Shown piece after piece: positions 5,105-8,782 of a DNA stretch of 8,782 bases (positions are counted from its first letter, which is position 1; each line of letters begins with the position of its first letter). Position numbers and translations under genes: made by a program. The stretch is from contig PXDL01000394.1 in the NCBI GenBank assembly GCA_003566395.1, positions 1 through 8,782 on the forward strand. Direction: 5' to 3'. The notes below the pieces were generated by a model, which worked only from the letters and a program-made list of their open reading frames with translations, made no database searches and had not been told where the DNA came from. Source of the DNA: Balneolia bacterium (GTDB lineage Bacteria; Bacteroidota; Rhodothermia; Balneolales; Cyclonatronaceae).

Positions 5105-7300
5105 TTACCGGTGAAACGTGTGAGTATATTTCACAAGCAAGGTGCGGGTATTTGTGAGAGGCAGCATAGGTTGAAACCGATTTCTGTCGGTATTCCAACC
5201 TTCATTGAACACGATCCAAAAGTCGTTTCCGTCGCGAAAATTATATCTGAAGCGGACGTTTGCCGAAACTATATCGGCCGCCGAATTGAACTGAATAAAT
5301 GCGTTTGTGGAGAGCTGTGTATTCAAAGCTGTCCGGACCCGAAGACGGCCTACGTGAACAGAAAACCAATCTTCTGCAGTACCGGAATCGAGAAGGTTGT
5401 ATAGATAAAGCGCCTCGAGCTCCAGATGTTTTGAGATGTTCCATGTGGGTCCGACTGATGATGTGATGCGCTTACCGTCGTAAAATGTACCCGCATCCAC
5501 TTCAAAACGGGTTCTGAACAGACGAGAAGCCGTCATTTGATAACTGATGTTTCCTCTCAAAAACTCATAACTACCCTCCGGAATAACGGTGCTGCCGAGC
5601 AGCAGGAAATCAAACGGAACATCTTCATAAAAATAGGTGAGAGCTGCACTTATTGAAGCCCCCGGCTTGGTTGTGGCCGACCAGGAAGGACCCGCTTCAA
5701 AAGTTTCGACCCGGTTGGTGGCTGCATTCCAATAAGCCGTGCCATCAACTCCGAATGAATGCCAAAGAAGGGGGGAGTTACTGCTCGGTATCCATCCGTA
5801 ATTCAGGCTTTGTTCAGCCATGTAGTAATTGCCACGGGGTACAAAACCCACCCCCGGGTTATAAGTTTGGCCGGAGTACCCGAGTGTTGACAGGTAAGAG
5901 AATCCCCTGCGGGAACGCCGTTCTACGTTGATTCTGATTTTTGAAGAGTCAAAAAAAGAATCGCTTTCTATCTGCTCATCAAAGGTGTGTGCCCAAATAT
6001 AGGACAGGTAATCGTTGCCCCGGAAACGGATATTTCCATCCAGCCCGAGCCCGATATTGTAATAACCGTCTGCGCTCATTCTTGAGGTTGCCATGGCCCC
6101 TGCGAACGAATATGTATTAATGACTTCCCGCCGAAGCCTGAGCACTCCGAAATTTTCCGTATCGATGTCGTTGTGCCTTGCTGTCTGCATATTCAGCATC
6201 CCTATATCCCATGATCCGATCCGGCCTGTGAGGCGTCCCCCTGCAAGAATTCGTACCGGATCGCCTGCCCTTGTAAGCCCGATTCTGCGGCTGTTGAATA
6301 AGCGTCCGTTTTGGCCCGTGTTGAATTCAAATATTCCGGATCGCTCCTGAAAAAATTGTCTCTTTTCTGGGAAAAAGAGATTAAAGCGCGTCAGGTTTAC
6401 CTGCTGATCATCGGCCTCCACCTGGGCAAAATCCGTATTTACGGTTACATCAATAGTGAGGTTGTTGGTTATACCATACTTTATGTCGAACCCGGCTTCG
6501 AGGGTGGTGTTGTCATCTCTGTTGAAAGCGGATCCGTTCTCGTTGAGTCGGTTATTTTGCTCCAGTCCTCCGAGAATAAAGGGAGTAATGTGGAGGGGGC
6601 GGCTACTATAGATTCCGTCAAAAACTACCCTTTGTCCCAGAGACGGTTTGAAGAAAGGCCTTGATATATTGGCAGGGACTTCGGGGAAGGTTACGCGTTC
6701 GTTTTTCCTCGAAATCCCCCTCTGGAAGAACAGCCCCATTACCACCCGTCCGTTATCGTCCTGAAAACCCAGGCTTGAAAATGGAATTCTCACTTCGGCG
6801 AACCAGCCTTCTTCAGTGATTTGGGTGGCTACATCCCAGAAAGTGGTGAAGTCGGCATTTAAAGCTCTTGGCCCTTCCCCGTCGTTGGAAACAGTAGCAT
6901 CCCGTTTGGCCCCGGTAGGTGTGATGGTAAATGCCATGGCCGATTCGTTGTCGTTATAAGTATCCAGGAGGATATGAAAAACATCATCGCCGCTAAGGCG
7001 GTCTCTGTATAAGGTGTTGGCGCGGATGCCGGAAGGATCGGAATCGTAAGCCCGGATAGAGGCGTAAATATAATGATCGTCGTATCCGATGCGGATTTCA
7101 GTGGGTTCGGATGGCGGCAGGCCGGAAACCGGATCATACGAAACAAGAGGAACCGGTATGATATCATCCCAGGCGGGTTCATCCACAAAGCCGTCAATAG
7201 TTATTTCCCCGTTTATTCTGGGAAGTACTAACAGGTCGGGTTGAGTTTGGAAGGATACCTGAAGCAATAAACCCGCTATCATAGTAAAAATAAACGCCAT
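5105..7300 (-). CDS. DUF5916 / CBM9-like-domain outer-membrane beta-barrel protein
   Basis: The protein has 731 residues. A hydrophobic signal peptide covers about 1-18, with an unusually uncharged n-region; no upstream in-frame ATG was found. Residues about 28-230 form a carbohydrate-binding family 9-like domain with its typical opening, RINGEITIDGFVDEPAWDD (28-46), then IGYDDHYIYASIRAYDSDP (71-89) and DDVFHILLDTYND (105-117). The DUF5916 core is at about 268-325: FDIKYGITNNLTIDVTVNTD (271-290), DFAQVEADDQQVNLTRFNLF, then FPEKRQFFQERSGIF. The remaining 400 residues show alternating short strands rich in Tyr, Asn and Phe, as in an outer-membrane barrel, ending in KYTHTFHR. This family is frequent in Bacteroidota; no substrate is established, and a role in surface binding or uptake is only inferred. 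It is the first gene of a likely two-gene operon with the CcdA-like protein. Confidence 0.85.
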   Translation of the reverse strand: MAFIFTMIAGLLLQVSFQTQPDLLVLPRINGEITIDGFVDEPAWDDIIPVPLVSYDPVSGLPPSEPTEIRIGYDDHYIYASIRAYDSDPSGIRANTLYRDRLSGDDVFHILLDTYNDNESAMAFTITPTGAKRDATVSNDGEGPRALNADFTTFWDVATQITEEGWFAEVRIPFSSLGFQDDNGRVVMGLFFQRGISRKNERVTFPEVPANISRPFFKPSLGQRVVFDGIYSSRPLHITPFILGGLEQNNRLNENGSAFNRDDNTTLEAGFDIKYGITNNLTIDVTVNTDFAQVEADDQQVNLTRFNLFFPEKRQFFQERSGIFEFNTGQNGRLFNSRRIGLTRAGDPVRILAGGRLTGRIGSWDIGMLNMQTARHNDIDTENFGVLRLRREVINTYSFAGAMATSRMSADGYYNIGLGLDGNIRFRGNDYLSYIWAHTFDEQIESDSFFDSSKIRINVERRSRRGFSYLSTLGYSGQTYNPGVGFVPRGNYYMAEQSLNYGWIPSSNSPLLWHSFGVDGTAYWNAATNRVETFEAGPSWSATTKPGASISAALTYFYEDVPFDFLLLGSTVIPEGSYEFLRGNISYQMTASRLFRTRFEVDAGTFYDGKRITSSVGPTWNISKHLELEALYLYNLLDSGTAEDWFSVHVGRLRVRTALNTQLSTNAFIQFNSAADIVSANVRFRYNFRDGNDFWIVFNEGWNTDRNRFQPMLPLTNTRTLLVKYTHTFHR

Positions 7301-7387
7301 TGAAATATGTACAGATTTACAATTGTCTGGGTTTGTAGGAAAGGCTGAATTCCGGCTTCAGCTGCGTTGTGTACTTTTTTCCTGCGG

Positions 7388-7416
7388 AATATATGTTACG
7401 GAAAGTTAGGTAACAA
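7388..7416 (-). promoter_or_regulatory. Promoter-like site for the outer-membrane protein operon
   Basis: Read on the minus strand, TTGTTA (7416-7411) and TATATT (7393-7388) are separated by exactly 17 bases. This gives 4/6 and 5/6 matches to the sigma70 consensus and a leader of roughly 80 bases before the ATG at 7300. Upstream, at 7431-7445, lies an AT-rich palindrome (TTATTTT-A-AAAATAA) where an UP element or operator would sit. Bacteroidota usually prefer a TAnnTTTG-type -7 element, which is not seen, so confidence is moderate. Confidence 0.35.
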
Positions 7417-7601
7417 GCGGGTGACGTTCTTTATTTTAAAAATAATTACATTTTGCAACGAACAGTTTTTCCCCATGATAATGCCGTCTGAATGGGAATG
7501 ATCAGGTATATTTATTACATCCGGGAGAGGGAGAAGGGCGGAATTTTTACAGCGGATGAAAAAACTTCAGGAATGACAATCGTGACAATTGCCAGTGCAT
7601 A
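7417..7601. other. Non-coding remainder of the 301-bp gap between the minus-strand genes
   Basis: Apart from the promoter-like site and the AT palindrome at 7431-7445, I see no gene here. A plus-strand open frame starting at 7492 runs into the antisense of the next gene and looks spurious. No clear hairpin plus T-run is found after the stop of the winged-helix gene (7602); the nearest T-run on the minus strand (complement of 7559-7564) has no good stem before it. Two nearby copies of TGACAAT lie at 7574-7580 and 7583-7589. Confidence 0.5.
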
Positions 7602-8231
7602 CTACCCGGAATTTTTGGCGGATCGTCTGGAAGGCCGACTCTTTTTGCTCTGTTGCCTCAGTGAATCGGTAAGATCCGATAACTTCTTCTTGGAATCCTT
7701 ATCTCGTGTTAGTGGAGCAACGAGTACATCAAATACTTCTTCAGGTAGCTTGGTGTACTGAGACGCAACCTGTTCGGCAGCCACATCAAAATGCCATTCC
7801 ACGCGCTTGGCGAATACCTCTTCCAAGCTCCTGATAGCCTCATCACCTTCTTCACTATTCGGGTTAATCGTTCGAAGGGCCTTTATAATCTCCTGCTGAC
7901 CGAGAAGCAGTGCTTCCATCAGAGCTTTATTGGTGATCACGATGTTGAGTAAAACCTTCAGAATCTGCTGATTCAGCAAGATTTTATTGAGCGGATGATC
8001 GGGCAATTCCATTTCTTTTTTCACAACCCGTTCGGGAAGGTCATAGACTCCGCGGTTAACCCTCGCAACAAGATTCATGGATGTCATCTCCGAAAGAGCA
8101 CTTCGGGCATTACCGTAATCAAGACCGGTTCTCTTGACAATCTCACGTATTTGAAGTGCCTCTTCTGCTTCTTCCAATACTTGAATGATTTTGGCCCGGC
8201 GCGGTGATATGGAGTTGAATTCTGTGCTCAT
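7602..8231 (-). CDS. Winged-helix DNA-binding protein of unknown target
   Basis: The 209-residue protein has three parts. Residues about 10-66 form a winged helix-turn-helix: RRAKIIQVLEEAEEALQIRE is the first helix and lead, IVKRTGLDYGNARSALSEMT (31-50) gives the two recognition-region helices, and LVARVNRGVYDLPE (54-67) is the wing. Residues about 80-121 form a Leu/Ile-rich amphipathic helix that could mediate dimerisation, followed by a more acidic segment with RSLEEVFAKRVEWHFDVAAE (134-153). Residues 179-209 are a Lys/Arg/Ser-rich tail, probably disordered and able to touch nucleic acid or mediate partner contacts. The wHTH resembles MarR/IclR-like or replication-initiator-like folds, but I recognise no specific family. 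No Shine-Dalgarno motif precedes the ATG. It is separated by 301 bp from the operon downstream, so regulation of that operon is possible but only inferred. Confidence 0.6.
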   Translation of the reverse strand: MSTEFNSISPRRAKIIQVLEEAEEALQIREIVKRTGLDYGNARSALSEMTSMNLVARVNRGVYDLPERVVKKEMELPDHPLNKILLNQQILKVLLNIVITNKALMEALLLGQQEIIKALRTINPNSEEGDEAIRSLEEVFAKRVEWHFDVAAEQVASQYTKLPEEVFDVLVAPLTRDKDSKKKLSDLTDSLRQQSKKSRPSRRSAKNSG

Positions 8232-8352
8232 GAATCAAAAAAGTAATCTGAATCTCGTTTTGTGATGGGTTAACGGATTTGGAAATGCTTCTGTTATCAT
8301 ACTATCAAAGCCACGTAAAGGCCAGGAATTTAACTTGATTAGTCATTATAAG

Positions 8353-8449
8353 TCCCAATGTGATAAAAACTTAAATCATAAACCAGCCCGAAATCGCAAA
8401 AATATGATTTAGCGGGCCATGTCTTCTCAAATTCATCCCAATGTGATAA
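8353..8449. repeat. 14-bp direct repeat, 83 bp apart
   Basis: TCCCAATGTGATAA occurs exactly at 8353-8366 and again at 8436-8449; the match does not extend beyond these bases. On the minus strand both copies can encode the peptide YHIG, but in different frames (copy 8436 in frame A, copy 8353 in frame B), because 83 is not a multiple of three. Recombination between the copies would remove 83 bp and change the C-terminus. Confidence 0.7.
8372..8411. repeat. 9-bp inverted repeat between the direct repeats
   Basis: TAAATCATA (8372-8380) is perfectly complementary to TATGATTTA (8403-8411), with a 22-base loop. An overlapping alternative pairs GCCCG (8386-8390) with CGGGC (8413-8417); both cannot form fully at once. 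No T-run follows on either strand, so a terminator is unlikely. Confidence 0.5.
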
Positions 8450-8655
8450 TTCTTCTTGATCCAATAAGGTATCATCACCATGTCCAACCATTTTTCCTGG
8501 GACTCCTCCCAATTCTTTCTTGTCGTATCAGCAGACGGGTGAAAGAGCGTTATTGCAAAGCCTTCTATGAATAGAAACATCAAATGCTTACCCGCTCGTA
8601 CAGCCTGCCAACTATAAAGCAGACTTATGATGGATACTTTAAACGAAGAATTGAA

Positions 8656-8782
8656 TTATTTTTTCTTCTTCAATTTAGCTAATTCAATGGATATGAAATC
8701 AGGTAAATAATTAGGTGTACATCCTTTTGGAACGACTTCATCCTTGAATAAACCGGTTTGCTCTCCTATAGAAATACATTTA
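8656..8782 (-). CDS. C-terminal fragment of an unknown protein (N-terminus beyond right edge)
   Basis: This is the only minus-strand frame that stays open to the window edge. The last 41 residues are visible, ending in TAA at 8658-8656. It contains GEQTGLFKDEVVPKGCTPNY and then LPDFISIELAKLKKKK. The fragment is hydrophilic, with a short predicted helix and a lysine-rich end encoded by a run of adenines (AAGAAGAAAAAA), which is a typical slippage site. I recognise no family. GC is very low (14 of 60 bases in 8641-8700), unlike the core genes, which suggests accessory DNA. It may be a true gene end, or an upstream part of the decayed frame that follows it in phase. Confidence 0.45.
   Translation of the reverse strand, partial: KCISIGEQTGLFKDEVVPKGCTPNYLPDFISIELAKLKKKK

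Larger units (their letters stand above)
8339..8655 (-). pseudogene. Probable frameshifted or decayed reading frame in AT-rich DNA
   Basis: Two overlapping minus-strand frames both read like protein. Frame A is open from 8655 to 8371, in phase with the preceding partial gene and separated from it only by that gene's TAA; it includes GKHLMFLFIEGFAITLFHP and NWEESQEKW. Frame B is open from 8527 to 8339 and contains MVGHGDDTLL, HWDEFEKTWPAKSYFCDFG and the end YHIGTYND; an ATG at 8491-8489 would give 50 residues, with GGGAGGAG a little upstream. No frame alone makes a convincing protein and I recognise no family. Single-base loss, or the 14-bp repeats at 8353 and 8436, could explain the change of frame. 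Alternatives are a real 50-residue gene (frame B) or non-coding DNA. The rest of the stretch up to 8338 shows nothing. Confidence 0.25.

Noticed and set aside
7492..7761. Plus-strand open frame of 89 codons
   Set aside because: Over half overlaps the antisense of the winged-helix gene and the translation has no domain-like features.
1..8782. tRNA, rRNA, CRISPR array or insertion sequence
   Set aside because: No cloverleaf or CCA-type ends, no regularly spaced repeats and no transposase frame were seen on either strand.

Overview
The window looks like a chromosomal segment from the Bacteroidota superphylum, most plausibly a Balneolota/Rhodothermota-type bacterium. The evidence is a DUF5916-type outer-membrane protein (a family common in that group), a stand-alone MnmD beside a PyrR-PyrB pair, moderate to high GC in the core genes, and the absence of a clear Shine-Dalgarno motif before every convincing start. 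The placement is inference; there is no rRNA or other taxonomic marker.

Layout. Positions 1-494 (minus) are the N-terminal part of a secreted endonuclease/exonuclease/phosphatase-fold protein that runs off the left edge. Positions 495-841 have no convincing gene but hold the most interesting signal: long-range complementary arms, a branched set of hairpins and a rho-independent terminator that overlaps the closing arm. This resembles a transcription-attenuation leader for the next gene. Then come four plus-strand genes: a PIG-L/LmbE-family deacetylase (842-1555), the tRNA wobble-uridine methyltransferase MnmD (1610-2392), PyrR (2489-3049) and PyrB (3042-4016). pyrR and pyrB overlap and are surely one transcription unit; PyrR is the UMP-sensing RNA-binding regulator and PyrB carries out the first committed step of pyrimidine synthesis. 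A bulged hairpin just before pyrR could be its own control site.

A hairpin at 4043-4068 separates this block from a convergent minus-strand pair: a DUF5916/CBM9-like outer-membrane beta-barrel protein (7300-5105) followed after 32 bp by a polytopic CcdA/DsbD-like membrane protein (5072-4122) with an altered cysteine pattern. A sigma70-like promoter lies upstream of the pair.

The right end holds a small winged-helix DNA-binding protein (8231-7602, minus) and then an AT-rich tract (about 23-43% GC in the 60-base lines I counted, against 65% at the end of pyrB). That tract carries the C-terminal end of an unknown protein, a probable decayed or frameshifted reading frame, and a 14-bp direct repeat flanking an inverted repeat. 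It looks like accessory or decaying DNA next to the conserved core.
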